A stretch of 32,750 nucleotides of DNA from Clostridia bacterium (GCA_017414715.1 JAFQKV010000045.1:1-32750); one strand, 5' to 3'; shown: positions 6,987 to 14,862, numbered from the stretch's first letter. The notes: generated by a model from the letters alone, not told the origin. Program-made: numbers and translations.

Positions 6987-7340
6987 ATGAAGATCGGCAA
7001 AATCGCGGATCTGCTCCACGCGGACGTGCTCTGCGGGGAGGAACATCTGGAGAATGAAGTCCATTCCGCCTGCGGTGCGGATATGATGAGCGACGTGCTT
7101 GCATTTGTCAAGGATCAGGCGGTGCTCATCACCGGACTGGTCAATCCCCAGGTTGTCCGAACGGCTGAAATGATGGATATGCGCTGCATTGTTTTCGTTC
7201 GCGGCAAGATGCCTGCGGATGATATCGTGGAGCTTGCCCGCGAGTCGGGCATCGTTATCCTCGCAACGATGGAGCGTATGTATCAGGCCTGCGGAATTCT
7301 CTATGAAAACGGTCTCTATCACGGAGGTGTTGCACAGTGA
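6987..7340 (+). CDS. DRTGG domain protein of the hydrogenase cluster (first copy)
   Basis: A 117-residue stand-alone DRTGG-type domain (KIADLLHADVLCGEEHLENEV at the N-terminus, an ITGL core, and a closing ESGIVILATMERMYQACGILYENGL stretch). DRTGG domains occur next to CBS domains and in phosphotransacetylases and are thought to sense small molecules, but the ligand is not established. It ends in a four-base GTGA overlap with the next gene, so the two are translationally coupled. A related protein of similar size is encoded at 9090. The two could form a heteromer; this is inference. GGAGG precedes the ATG. Confidence 0.75.
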   Translation: MKIGKIADLLHADVLCGEEHLENEVHSACGADMMSDVLAFVKDQAVLITGLVNPQVVRTAEMMDMRCIVFVRGKMPADDIVELARESGIVILATMERMYQACGILYENGLYHGGVAQ

Positions 7341-7759
7341 GCGAGCCTGTCCGTTTCCACTTTGACGTGGCAGGGGAGAATTTCGTTTCCGCCGGTGAGG
7401 CTTCCGCTGCGGTAAAAAAACTGCTGCGGCAGCTGGGCATGGATCCTGCGGTCATCCGCCGGGTGTCCATCGCCATGTATGAGGGTGAGATCAATATGGT
7501 CATTCACGCCAACGGCGGTACAGCGGATATCCTCGTTTACGCGGACCGGATCGTTATTGTGCTGGAGGACCACGGTCCGGGCATACCCAACGTAGGGCTT
7601 GCCATGCAGGAGGGCTATTCCACGGCGGCGGAAAATGTCCGCGCTCTTGGATTTGGCGCCGGTATGGGACTGCCCAATATGAAGCGATATACCGACAGCA
7701 TGGATATTGAAACCGCCGTCGGTGTCGGGACGAAGATCACCATGGAGGTGCGTCTGTAG
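7337..7759 (+). CDS. RsbW/SpoIIAB-like ATP-binding protein (anti-sigma kinase type)
   Basis: A 140-residue stand-alone GHKL ATPase domain of the anti-sigma-factor kinase type. The N-box (AMYEGEINMVIHA, with the Mg-binding Glu/Asn pair), G1 box (DHGPGIP) and G2 box (GFGAGMGLPNMKRY) are all intact, so ATP binding is expected. Family members phosphorylate a STAS anti-anti-sigma protein on serine or bind a sigma factor. Neither partner is present in this window. It starts with GTG overlapping the preceding stop, directly upstream of the sensory hydrogenase-like gene. A signalling role triggered by that protein is plausible but inferred. Confidence 0.8.
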   Translation: MSEPVRFHFDVAGENFVSAGEASAAVKKLLRQLGMDPAVIRRVSIAMYEGEINMVIHANGGTADILVYADRIVIVLEDHGPGIPNVGLAMQEGYSTAAENVRALGFGAGMGLPNMKRYTDSMDIETAVGVGTKITMEVRL

Positions 7760-7795
7760 ATCCCTTTTTGAAATGTGACAGGAGGTGTTTTTGCA

Positions 7796-9100
7796 GTGAG
7801 CAATTCCTACCGCCATTCCGTGACTCTGAAAATTGAGGAATGCAATGGCTGCACTACCTGTCTGAAACGCTGTCCCACGGAAGCCATACGCATCCGCGAG
7901 GGACATGCGGTCATCCGGGCGGAGCGCTGTATCGACTGCGGAGAATGTATCCGTGTCTGTCCGCACAAGGCGAAGAAAGCGCTCTACGACCCCCTGTCCG
8001 TTATGGATGGGTACGATGTCAGGATCGCGCTGCCGGCTCCCGCTCTGTACGGACAGTTTGACCGGCTGGATGATCCGGATATCATTCTCGAAGGTCTGCT
8101 GCGTATGGGCTTTGACGGCGTGTTCGAGGTGGCAAGGGCAGCGGAGCTCGTCTCCGGCTATACCCGGCACTATCTGCGGCGCAAAGATATCAAAAAGCCC
8201 GTCATCAGTTCGGCCTGCCCTGCGGTGAGCCGCATCATCAGCGTTCGATTCCCTTCCCTTTGCGAGAATGTGCTGCCCCTGCTGCCGCCGGTGGAAATGG
8301 CGGCAAGGCTTGCCAAGGAGGAGGCGCGGGAGAAATATCCCGATGTTCCTGCCGACCGTGTGGGCTGCTTCTTCATTTCCCCCTGCCCCGCAAAGGTAAG
8401 CTATGTAAAAAACCCTGAGTCGGAGGACCGAAGCGCCGTGGATGGGGTTCTGTCCATGAGCGACATTTACTTCCGTCTCATTTCCGAAATGCGGGAAGTC
8501 ACCAACCCCACTGTTTCGTCGGAAACCGGTCTTATCGGCGTTTCCTGGGCGGGAACAGGCGGTGAATCCGCGGCCCTTTTCAATGACCGCTATCTTGCGG
8601 CTGACGGCATCGAGAATGTGATCAAGGTGCTGGACGAGATCGAGAATGAACACATTTCCGATCTGGAATTCGTTGAGCTCAACGCCTGCAACGGCGGATG
8701 TGTCGGCGGTGCGCTGACGGTGGAGAATCCCTACATCGCCAAGGCCCGTCTGCAGAACCTCAAGCGTTACCTTCCCGTCTCCAGAAATCTGGTGGAGGAG
8801 GGGGACGGCGAGGTTCCCGATGCGTTCATGTGCAAGGAACCACTGCGCTATCAGCCGGTCATGTCCCTTTCGGCGGATAAGGCAGAGGCCATGCAGAAAA
8901 TGCTCGCCATCGAAAAGCTTGACCGCGAATTCCCGCATATGGACTGCGGCTCCTGCGGTGCGCCCACCTGCCGGGCTCTGGCCGAAGACATCGTTTCCGG
9001 CGAGGCAAGTCCGGTGGACTGCATCATCAAATGGCGCGACGAGATCAAGCAGGCCTTTTCGAAGGTCAGCCCTGTACCGGAGGCACGACATGAAGATTAA
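7796..9100 (+). CDS. sensory-type [FeFe]-hydrogenase-like iron-sulfur protein
   Basis: Domains in order: two ferredoxin [4Fe-4S] motifs (CNGCTTCLKRCP, CIDCGECIRVCP), an [FeFe]-hydrogenase large-subunit domain, and a C-terminal FeS domain (DCGSCGAPTC...C, about residues 381-411). The four H-cluster cysteines are present: C141 in SSACPAV, C197 in SPCPAK, and C298 and C302 in NACNGGC. The proton-relay cysteine that precedes the first ligand in productive enzymes is alanine (A140), as reported for sensory hydrogenases such as Thermotoga HydS. It therefore probably senses H2 or redox state and makes little H2. I chose GTG at 7796 (AGGAGG at 7780-7785) over the in-frame GTG at 7775, which lies upstream of that ribosome site. 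There is no PAS, kinase or phosphatase output domain, so output must go through neighbours. Confidence 0.85.
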   Translation: MSNSYRHSVTLKIEECNGCTTCLKRCPTEAIRIREGHAVIRAERCIDCGECIRVCPHKAKKALYDPLSVMDGYDVRIALPAPALYGQFDRLDDPDIILEGLLRMGFDGVFEVARAAELVSGYTRHYLRRKDIKKPVISSACPAVSRIISVRFPSLCENVLPLLPPVEMAARLAKEEAREKYPDVPADRVGCFFISPCPAKVSYVKNPESEDRSAVDGVLSMSDIYFRLISEMREVTNPTVSSETGLIGVSWAGTGGESAALFNDRYLAADGIENVIKVLDEIENEHISDLEFVELNACNGGCVGGALTVENPYIAKARLQNLKRYLPVSRNLVEEGDGEVPDAFMCKEPLRYQPVMSLSADKAEAMQKMLAIEKLDREFPHMDCGSCGAPTCRALAEDIVSGEASPVDCIIKWRDEIKQAFSKVSPVPEARHED

Positions 9101-9419
9101 AGAGCTTCGGGATGCTTTAAACCTCCGCGTTTTGTCGGAGGGCGATACAGAGCGTGAGATCTCCGGCGGCTATTGCGGTGATCTGCTCAGCTTCGTCATG
9201 GGCAGATGCCCAGCCGACAGCGTCTGGGTCACCATTATGAATAACGTTAACGTCCTTGCGGTGGCGAGCCTTGCCGATGCGGCGGCCGTTATCCTCGCTG
9301 AGGATACGGAGCCGGACGAGGCGGTGCTTGCAAAGGCACGCGCCGAGGGACTGAATCTCTACACCTCGCCCATGACCGCTTTTGAGCTCTGCGGCAGGCT
9401 TTATGATCTTCTTGCGTAA
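9090..9419 (+). CDS. DRTGG-like domain protein of the hydrogenase cluster (second copy)
   Basis: A 109-residue protein related in layout to the protein at 6987. It has an N-terminal KIKELRDALNLRVLSEGD segment, a central VTIMNNVNVLAVASLADAAAVIL core in place of the ITGLVNPQVV region, and a closing GLNLYTSPMTAFELCGRLYDLL. It looks like a second, diverged DRTGG-type sensor domain. The reading frame is open far upstream, but GGAGG at 9079-9083 and the homologous N-terminus fix the ATG at 9090. This start overlaps the sensory hydrogenase gene by 11 bases. PHP follows after 12 bases. Its function is unknown. Confidence 0.7.
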   Translation: MKIKELRDALNLRVLSEGDTEREISGGYCGDLLSFVMGRCPADSVWVTIMNNVNVLAVASLADAAAVILAEDTEPDEAVLAKARAEGLNLYTSPMTAFELCGRLYDLLA

Positions 9420-9431
9420 GCGAGGACGGGA

Positions 9432-10154
9432 ATGAAGACCTATCGTTACGATCTGCATATCCACTCCTGTTTGTCTCCCTGCGGGGATGACGAGATGACC
9501 CCTGCAACCATCGCCGGTCTTGCCGCTCTCGGCGGGCTGGATATCGCTGCCCTGACCGATCATAACACCTGTGGCAACTGCGCAGCCTTTCTTCGTGCCT
9601 GCGAGGCCTACGGTGTTGTCGGTATTCCGGGAATGGAGCTGACGACCGCCGAGGATGTGCATCTTCTGTGTCTCTTTTCGGCGCTTGACGATGCTCTTGG
9701 CTTCTCCGATGCGGTGGCCGCCCAACGTGTCCGTATCGCAAACCGCCCGGATATCTTCGGGCATCAGTATTATATGAACGAAGATGACGGCATCACCGGT
9801 GAGGAACCCGATCTTCTCATCAATGCAACGGAGCTCACCCTTTCGGATGCAGCCTCCCTTGCCCGCGCATTCCGGGGAGTTCCGATCCCGGCTCATGCGG
9901 ATAAGGTGTCCAACGGCATCGTCACGATGCTGGGATCCCTGCCTGCGGACTGCGGTTTCAAAACGGTTGAATACACCACGGAATATGCGCCGGATGCGCC
10001 GGGTGCGGAAGGACTGTTTCGCATCTGCGATTCCGATGCGCACTACCCGCAGGATATCCGGGACGGTGAAAGCGCATCCTTTATGCGCTTGCCCGGTGAG
10101 ACGGCGGATGAGATCCGCGCGGCACTTCTCAGACGGCTGGAGGAGGGAAAATGA
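9432..10154 (+). CDS. PHP-domain metal-dependent phosphoesterase
   Basis: PHP proteins are trinuclear-metal phosphoesterases. The 240 residues hold the usual motifs: DLHIHSCLSP at the N-terminus, TDHN, GMELTT with a metal-binding Glu, IPAHADK and CDSDAH. All expected metal ligands appear to be present, so the enzyme should be active. An insertion around residues 75-135 is normal for the cysteine-rich hydrogenase-linked PHP family. The substrate is unknown; a nucleotide or phosphoprotein would fit a signalling module, but this is inference. It overlaps the next gene by four bases (ATGA). Confidence 0.85.
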   Translation: MKTYRYDLHIHSCLSPCGDDEMTPATIAGLAALGGLDIAALTDHNTCGNCAAFLRACEAYGVVGIPGMELTTAEDVHLLCLFSALDDALGFSDAVAAQRVRIANRPDIFGHQYYMNEDDGITGEEPDLLINATELTLSDAASLARAFRGVPIPAHADKVSNGIVTMLGSLPADCGFKTVEYTTEYAPDAPGAEGLFRICDSDAHYPQDIRDGESASFMRLPGETADEIRAALLRRLEEGK

Positions 10155-10708
10155 GAGAACTTTCCCTGAATATTCTTGATATTGCCCAGAATTCCGTCCG
10201 GGCTGAAGCAAAAAACATTGAGATCGCTCTCCTTGAGGATGAAAACGGCTGGCTGACCTTCCGTATTACAGACAACGGAAAGGGTATGGATGCCGAAACC
10301 GTCCGCCGTGTATCCGATCCCTTCTATACGACCCGCACCACCCGCCGGGTGGGGCTCGGTCTGCCCTTTCTCCGCATGGGGGCGGAGATGACCGGCGGAA
10401 GCTTTTCCATCAGGTCCAAACCCCGTGAGGAAGGGGAGGGGCACGGTACGGTCGTTACCGCCGTATTTAATATGAAGCATATTGATGCGGTACCTCTCGG
10501 CGATATGGTCTCCACCGTCTGTGTTCTCCTGCAGGGCCAGCCGGATATTGACTGGCTGTTTATCCATTCCACCCCCGCCGGAGAGGTCCGGCTGGATGCT
10601 GCCGAGCTGCGGAGCATCCTTGGGGAGGAAGTATCCCTTGGCGAGACCGAAGTGATCAACTGGATAAGAGATTATCTGGATGAGCAATACAGTTCCCTGA
10701 ATCCCTAA
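10151..10708 (+). CDS. stand-alone histidine-kinase-type ATPase domain (GHKL)
   Basis: 185 residues comprising a kinase CA domain without a dimerisation/phospho-acceptor domain. N-box LDIAQNSVRA, G1 DNGKGM, F-box DPFYTTRTTRR and G2 VGLGLPFLRMGAE are all intact. The residues after about 120 form a non-catalytic C-terminal segment I do not recognise. Lacking an acceptor histidine, it cannot be a classical sensor kinase. It may phosphorylate a partner in trans or act as an ATP-driven switch. It follows the PHP gene with a four-base overlap and lies 31 bases before the ferredoxin gene. It is the second nucleotide-binding switch in the operon after the RsbW-like protein. Confidence 0.8.
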   Translation: MRELSLNILDIAQNSVRAEAKNIEIALLEDENGWLTFRITDNGKGMDAETVRRVSDPFYTTRTTRRVGLGLPFLRMGAEMTGGSFSIRSKPREEGEGHGTVVTAVFNMKHIDAVPLGDMVSTVCVLLQGQPDIDWLFIHSTPAGEVRLDAAELRSILGEEVSLGETEVINWIRDYLDEQYSSLNP

Positions 10709-10739
10709 AATAGAAAACTAAACATGGAGGTATCCCCAC

Positions 10740-11117
10740 ATGAAAACTTTGGCTGAACTTGCTGAAATCCGCGAAAAGATGAAGGGTAAGGTCGCGATGC
10801 GTCAGAATGACGGCAACGAGACCCGCATCATCGTCGGTATGGGCACCTGCGGTATCGCCGCCGGCGCGCGTCCCGTGCTTTCTGCCCTTGTCGAGGCTGT
10901 CAGCAAGGAGAAACTCGAGGAATCCGTCACTGTTACCCAGACCGGCTGCATCGGCATCTGCCAGTATGAGCCCGTGGTCGAGGTTATCGAGCCCGGTAAG
11001 GACAAGGTCACCTATGTCAAGATGACCGCCGAGAAGGCCCAGCGTGTTGTTGCCGAGCACATCAAGGGCGGCAAGGTCGTCGCCGAATACACCATCGGCG
11101 CCAGCGTGGCAAAATAA
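10740..11117 (+). CDS. thioredoxin-fold [2Fe-2S]-type ferredoxin with one ligand missing
   Basis: A 125-residue protein of the NuoE/thioredoxin-like ferredoxin family, found beside hydB in many NAD-linked hydrogenase operons. Two cluster regions are recognisable, GMGTCGIAAGA and TGCIGICQYEPVVEV. Only three of the usual four cysteines are present: the first position of the C-x4-C pair is valine, while the homologous N-terminus of HydB keeps CGGTGC. It may bind an unusual cluster, use another ligand, or be structural. Strong AAG/GGT/ATC codon bias matches hydB and hydA. GGAGGT precedes the ATG. The next gene, hydB, follows after 19 bases. Confidence 0.8.
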   Translation: MKTLAELAEIREKMKGKVAMRQNDGNETRIIVGMGTCGIAAGARPVLSALVEAVSKEKLEESVTVTQTGCIGICQYEPVVEVIEPGKDKVTYVKMTAEKAQRVVAEHIKGGKVVAEYTIGASVAK

Positions 11118-11136
11118 GTAGGGAGGACATACACTC

Positions 11137-12936
11137 ATGATTCGTTCACACGTACTGATCTGCGGCGGAACGGGCTGCACCTCTTCCGGCAGCATGAAGC
11201 TGCAGACCATCCTGGAGCAGGAACTGGCCAACCGCGGCCTTACCGACGAGATCAAGATCGTTAAGACCGGTTGCTTCGGTCTCTGCGAGCACGGTCCCGT
11301 TATGATCGTTTATCCCGACGGCACCTTCTACAGCCGAGTCCAGCCTGAGGACATCGCTGAGATCGTTGAGGAGCATCTGCTGAAGGGTCGCGTCGTCACC
11401 CGCCTTGCCTACACCGATACCGGTGATGCAGAGGCGAAGGCTGATGAGCTTCCTTCTCTCAACGACACCGCTTTCTACAGATCTCAGCAGCGCATTGCTT
11501 TGCGTAACTGCGGCGTTATCAACCCCGAGGTTATCGACGAGTATATCGCCATGGACGGTTACAAGGCTCTCGGTAAGGTCCTTACCGAGATGAAGCCCGA
11601 GGAAGTTATCGACATCATCACCAAGTCCGGTCTTCGCGGCCGCGGTGGTGCAGGCTTCCCCACCGGCCGCAAGTGGGCCTTCGCCGCTGCAACTCCCGGT
11701 GAGATCAAGTACGTCTGCTGCAACGCTGACGAAGGTGACCCCGGTGCATTCATGGACCGTTCCGTCCTGGAAGGTGACCCCCATGCCGTTATTGAGGCTA
11801 TGACCATTGCCGGTTATGCCATCGGTGCCCATCAGGGTTACGTTTACGTCCGTGCCGAGTACCCCATCGCCATCGAGCGTCTCCGTATCGCCATTGAGCA
11901 GGCCAAGGAGTATGGACTTCTCGGTAAGAATATCTTCGGTTCCGGCTTTGACTTCGAGCTGGATCTCCGCTTCGGTGCAGGTGCCTTCGTCTGTGGCGAA
12001 GAGACCGCTCTCATGACCTCCATCGAGGGTGAGCGCGGTGAGCCCCGTCCCAGACCTCCCTTCCCCGCTGTGAAGGGTCTCTTCGGCAAGCCCACCGTCC
12101 TCAACAATGTTGAGACCTATGCAAACATCCCCCTCATCATCAACAACGGTGTTGAGTGGTTCAACTCCATCGGTACCGAGACCTCCAAGGGCACCAAGGT
12201 TTTCGCCCTCGTCGGTAAGGTCAACAACACCGGTCTCGTTGAGGTTCCCATGGGTACCCCCCTGCGCACCATCATCGAGGAGATCGGCGGCGGTATTCCC
12301 AACGGTAAGAAGTTTAAGGCTGCCCAGACCGGTGGTCCCTCCGGCGGCTGCATCCCCGCTCACCTCATCGACACCCCCATCGACTATGAGAACCTTCTTT
12401 CCATCGGTTCCATGATGGGATCCGGCGGTCTCATCGTTATGGATGAGGACACCTGTATGGTCGATATCGCGAAGTTCTTCCTCGAATTCACCGTTGACGA
12501 GTCCTGCGGTAAGTGCACCGCCTGCCGTATCGGTACCAAGCGTCTGCTTCAGATCCTTGAGAAGATCACCAGCGGCAACGGCACTATGGAGGATCTCGAC
12601 ACCCTTGAGGAGCTTGCTGCGCATATCAAGACCACTGCTCTTTGCGGTCTTGGTCAGACTGCTCCCAACCCCATCCTGTCCACCCTGCGTTACTTCAGAG
12701 ACGAGTACATTGCCCACATCGTGGACAAGAGGTGCCCCGCCGGCGTTTGCAAGGCTCTGCTCTCCTATGTTATTGATGAAGAGAAGTGCAAGGGCTGCAC
12801 CGCCTGTGCCCGCAAGTGCCCGGTCAATGCCATCACCGGCAGCGTGAAGAATCCGCATGTCATCGACACCGCCAAGTGCATCAAGTGCGGCGCCTGCGTA
12901 GAGACTTGCCGGTTCGACGCTATCTACAAGAAATAA
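11137..12936 (+). CDS. hydB: NAD-linked [FeFe]-hydrogenase subunit HydB (NuoF-like flavoprotein)
   Basis: HydB is the FMN- and NAD(H)-binding subunit and the presumed site of electron bifurcation or confurcation in HydABC. The 599 residues carry, in order, an N-terminal thioredoxin-like [2Fe-2S] domain (CGGTGC...GCFGLC), the Rossmann-like FMN/NADH core (GRGGAGFPTGRKW, CNADEGDPGAFMDR, GAFVCGEETALMTSIEG), an SLBB domain, the NuoF [4Fe-4S] motif (ESCGKCTACRIG) and two C-terminal ferredoxin clusters (CKGCTACARKCPVNAI, CIKCGACVETC). This is the full layout known for Thermotoga and Acetobacterium enzymes. GGGAGG lies before the ATG. hydA starts 17 bases after its stop. Confidence 0.96.
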   Translation: MIRSHVLICGGTGCTSSGSMKLQTILEQELANRGLTDEIKIVKTGCFGLCEHGPVMIVYPDGTFYSRVQPEDIAEIVEEHLLKGRVVTRLAYTDTGDAEAKADELPSLNDTAFYRSQQRIALRNCGVINPEVIDEYIAMDGYKALGKVLTEMKPEEVIDIITKSGLRGRGGAGFPTGRKWAFAAATPGEIKYVCCNADEGDPGAFMDRSVLEGDPHAVIEAMTIAGYAIGAHQGYVYVRAEYPIAIERLRIAIEQAKEYGLLGKNIFGSGFDFELDLRFGAGAFVCGEETALMTSIEGERGEPRPRPPFPAVKGLFGKPTVLNNVETYANIPLIINNGVEWFNSIGTETSKGTKVFALVGKVNNTGLVEVPMGTPLRTIIEEIGGGIPNGKKFKAAQTGGPSGGCIPAHLIDTPIDYENLLSIGSMMGSGGLIVMDEDTCMVDIAKFFLEFTVDESCGKCTACRIGTKRLLQILEKITSGNGTMEDLDTLEELAAHIKTTALCGLGQTAPNPILSTLRYFRDEYIAHIVDKRCPAGVCKALLSYVIDEEKCKGCTACARKCPVNAITGSVKNPHVIDTAKCIKCGACVETCRFDAIYKK

Positions 12937-12953
12937 CCGGGAGGTTGAGAGTA

Positions 12954-14717
12954 ATGGAAACGAAAATGGTAAATATTAAGATCAATAACGTGGATGTTCA
13001 GGTCCCCGCCGGCAGCACCATTCTTGAGGCTGCCCGCTCTGTGGGTATCGACATCCCCACCCTCTGCTACTTGAAGGACATCAACGCCATCGGTGCCTGC
13101 CGTCTGTGCGTGGTCGAGGTCAAGGGTGCCCGCTCTCTGGTCACCGCCTGCGTGTATCCCGTCAATGAGGGCATGGAGGTCTTCACAAACACCCCCGCTG
13201 TCCGCAAGTCCCGTAAGACTACTCTGGAGCTCATTATCTCTAACCATCGCCGTGAGTGCCTGACCTGCTCCCGCAGCCAGAACTGCGAGCTGCAGAAGTT
13301 TGCCAAGGACTACGGCATTGAGGAGTGGAAGTTTGCCTCCGATGATATGAAGGCTGATATCGAGGATTCTTCCCCCCACCTCGTCCGTGACAACTCCAAG
13401 TGCATCCTCTGCCGTCGCTGCGTGGCTGCCTGCAAGAATATGCAGAAGATCTCCGTCATCGGCCCCATCGATCGTGGCTTTGATACCCACATCGGCTGCG
13501 CCTTTGATGAGAAGCTTGCCAATGTTGCCTGCATCGACTGCGGTCAGTGCATCAACGTTTGCCCCACCGGCGCTCTGAAGGAAAAGAGCAGCCTGGATGA
13601 GGTCCGCGCTGCCATCGCCGATCCCGACAAGCATGTCGTTGTCGGTACCGCTCCCTCCGTCCGTGCCGCCCTCGGTGAGGACTTTGGCATGGCCATCGGC
13701 ACCAACGTGGAGGGCAAGATGGTCGCCGCCCTCCGCCGTCTCGGCTTCAACGGCGTGTTCGATGTGGATACCGCCGCTGATGTCACCATCATGGAGGAAG
13801 GCACCGAGCTTCTCCACCGTCTTGAGAACGGCGGTGCTCTGCCCCTTATTACCTCCTGCAGCCCCGGCTGGATCCGCTTCTGCGAGTACTTCTATCCGGA
13901 GTTCATTCCCAACCTGTCCTCCTGCAAGTCTCCCCAGCAGATGTTTGGCGCTCTTATGAAGACCTACTATGCTGAAAAGATGGGTATCCCCGCCGAGAAG
14001 ATCTACGTGGTCACCGTTATGCCCTGCACCGCAAAGAAGTACGAGATCGGCCGTGAGGATCAGCAGGCGGTCAAGGGCCTCGACGATGTCGATGCTACCA
14101 TCACCACCCGTGAGCTCGCCGAATTCATCAAGGATTCCGGTCTGCGCTTCACCGAACTGCCCGACGAGACCTTTGATCCCGCCTTCGGCATCGCTTCCGG
14201 TGCCGGCCACATCTTCGGTGCTTCCGGCGGTGTTATGGAGGCTGCTCTCCGTACGGTTTCCGAAGTCGTCACCGGTAAGGCTCTTGAGAAGCTCGAGTTC
14301 CATGAGGTTCGCGGCATTGAGGGTGTCAAGGAAGCCGAATACGATCTGAACGGCACCACGGTCAAGGTTGCTGTTGTCTCCGGTACTGCCAATGCCCGCA
14401 AGCTTCTCGATGCCATCAAGGCCGGCGAGAAGGAGTACCACTTCGTTGAGATCATGGCCTGCCCCGGCGGCTGTGTCAACGGCGGCGGTCAGCCCATCCA
14501 GCCCGCTTCCGTGCGCAATTTTGTGGATCTGCGTGCCGAGCGTGCCAAGGCTCTCTACAGTGAGGACGGCGCAATGGCCCTCCGCAAGAGCCACGAGAAC
14601 CCCATCGTCAAGGAGCTCTATGACGAGTACCTGGAGAAGCCCGGCAGCCACAAGGCTCACGGCATCCTTCACACCACCTACACCGCAAGAAAGTCCATCT
14701 TCCGCGACGCTAACTGA
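12954..14717 (+). CDS. hydA: NAD-linked [FeFe]-hydrogenase catalytic subunit HydA
   Basis: HydA carries the H-cluster that makes or oxidises H2. The 587 residues contain a plant-type [2Fe-2S] domain (CYLKDINAIGACRLC), the His-Cys [4Fe-4S] site (HRRECLTCSRSQNC), two ferredoxin clusters (CILCRRCVAACK, CIDCGQCINVCP), the H-cluster domain and the small C-terminal domain (KSHENP...HTTY). H-cluster loops are TSCSPGW (C302), MPCTAKK (C358) and MACPGGCVNGGGQP (C503, C507). L1 has Ser303 where the textbook TSCCPxW has its second Cys, and an extra Cys324 follows in LSSCKSPQQ. The frame is open upstream into hydB, but GGGAGG before 12954 and the domain boundary fix the start. A strong terminator lies 19 bases downstream. 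No HydE/F/G maturases are in the window. Confidence 0.96.
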   Translation: METKMVNIKINNVDVQVPAGSTILEAARSVGIDIPTLCYLKDINAIGACRLCVVEVKGARSLVTACVYPVNEGMEVFTNTPAVRKSRKTTLELIISNHRRECLTCSRSQNCELQKFAKDYGIEEWKFASDDMKADIEDSSPHLVRDNSKCILCRRCVAACKNMQKISVIGPIDRGFDTHIGCAFDEKLANVACIDCGQCINVCPTGALKEKSSLDEVRAAIADPDKHVVVGTAPSVRAALGEDFGMAIGTNVEGKMVAALRRLGFNGVFDVDTAADVTIMEEGTELLHRLENGGALPLITSCSPGWIRFCEYFYPEFIPNLSSCKSPQQMFGALMKTYYAEKMGIPAEKIYVVTVMPCTAKKYEIGREDQQAVKGLDDVDATITTRELAEFIKDSGLRFTELPDETFDPAFGIASGAGHIFGASGGVMEAALRTVSEVVTGKALEKLEFHEVRGIEGVKEAEYDLNGTTVKVAVVSGTANARKLLDAIKAGEKEYHFVEIMACPGGCVNGGGQPIQPASVRNFVDLRAERAKALYSEDGAMALRKSHENPIVKELYDEYLEKPGSHKAHGILHTTYTARKSIFRDAN

Positions 14718-14736
14718 TTTGATTTTCAGAGCAAAG

Positions 14737-14770
14737 GCGCGGGTCACGGTATCGTGACCCGCGCTTTTTT
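14737..14770 (+). terminator. intrinsic terminator of the hydrogenase operon
   Basis: A perfect 12-bp GC-rich stem (14737-14748 with 14753-14764), a GTAT loop and six T residues. It begins 19 bases after the hydA stop. Confidence 0.95.
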
Positions 14771-14833
14771 ACATATCTGTCCAAATATCCGCATAATGGC
14801 AGTCGGCACAGACACAAAATGTGCCATTCTCTC

Positions 14834-14862
14834 TTGAAATTGTTCGGAATATATAGTAGAAT
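14834..14862 (+). promoter_or_regulatory. sigma-A promoter of the BIG2 lipoprotein gene
   Basis: TTGAAA (14834-14839) and TAGAAT (14857-14862) are separated by 17 bases. A small hairpin, GGCACA/TGTGCC (14805-14810 with 14820-14825), sits just upstream. The rest of the 14771-14910 gap shows nothing else. Confidence 0.75.

Noticed and set aside
8820-9089. N-terminal extension of the second DRTGG-like protein
   Set aside because: It overlaps the FeS domain of the sensory hydrogenase in another frame; the ribosome site is at 9079-9083.
7319-9091. 590-codon minus-strand frame opposite the sensory hydrogenase
   Set aside because: Antisense shadow of two recognised genes with no ribosome site or family motif.
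10640-10739. Internal promoter before the ferredoxin-hydB-hydA genes
   Set aside because: TTGGCG-17-TGGATA and TAAAAT matches are poor, so I do not call one, although codon bias makes it worth testing.
11146-12858. Long minus-strand frames opposite hydB and hydA (also 12924-14747)
   Set aside because: They are antisense to recognised hydrogenase subunits and have low-complexity Gly/Asp/Val composition from biased codons.
12786-12953. N-terminal extension of HydA into the hydB gene
   Set aside because: It overlaps the ferredoxin clusters of HydB in another frame; GGGAGG and the plant-type ferredoxin domain support 12954.
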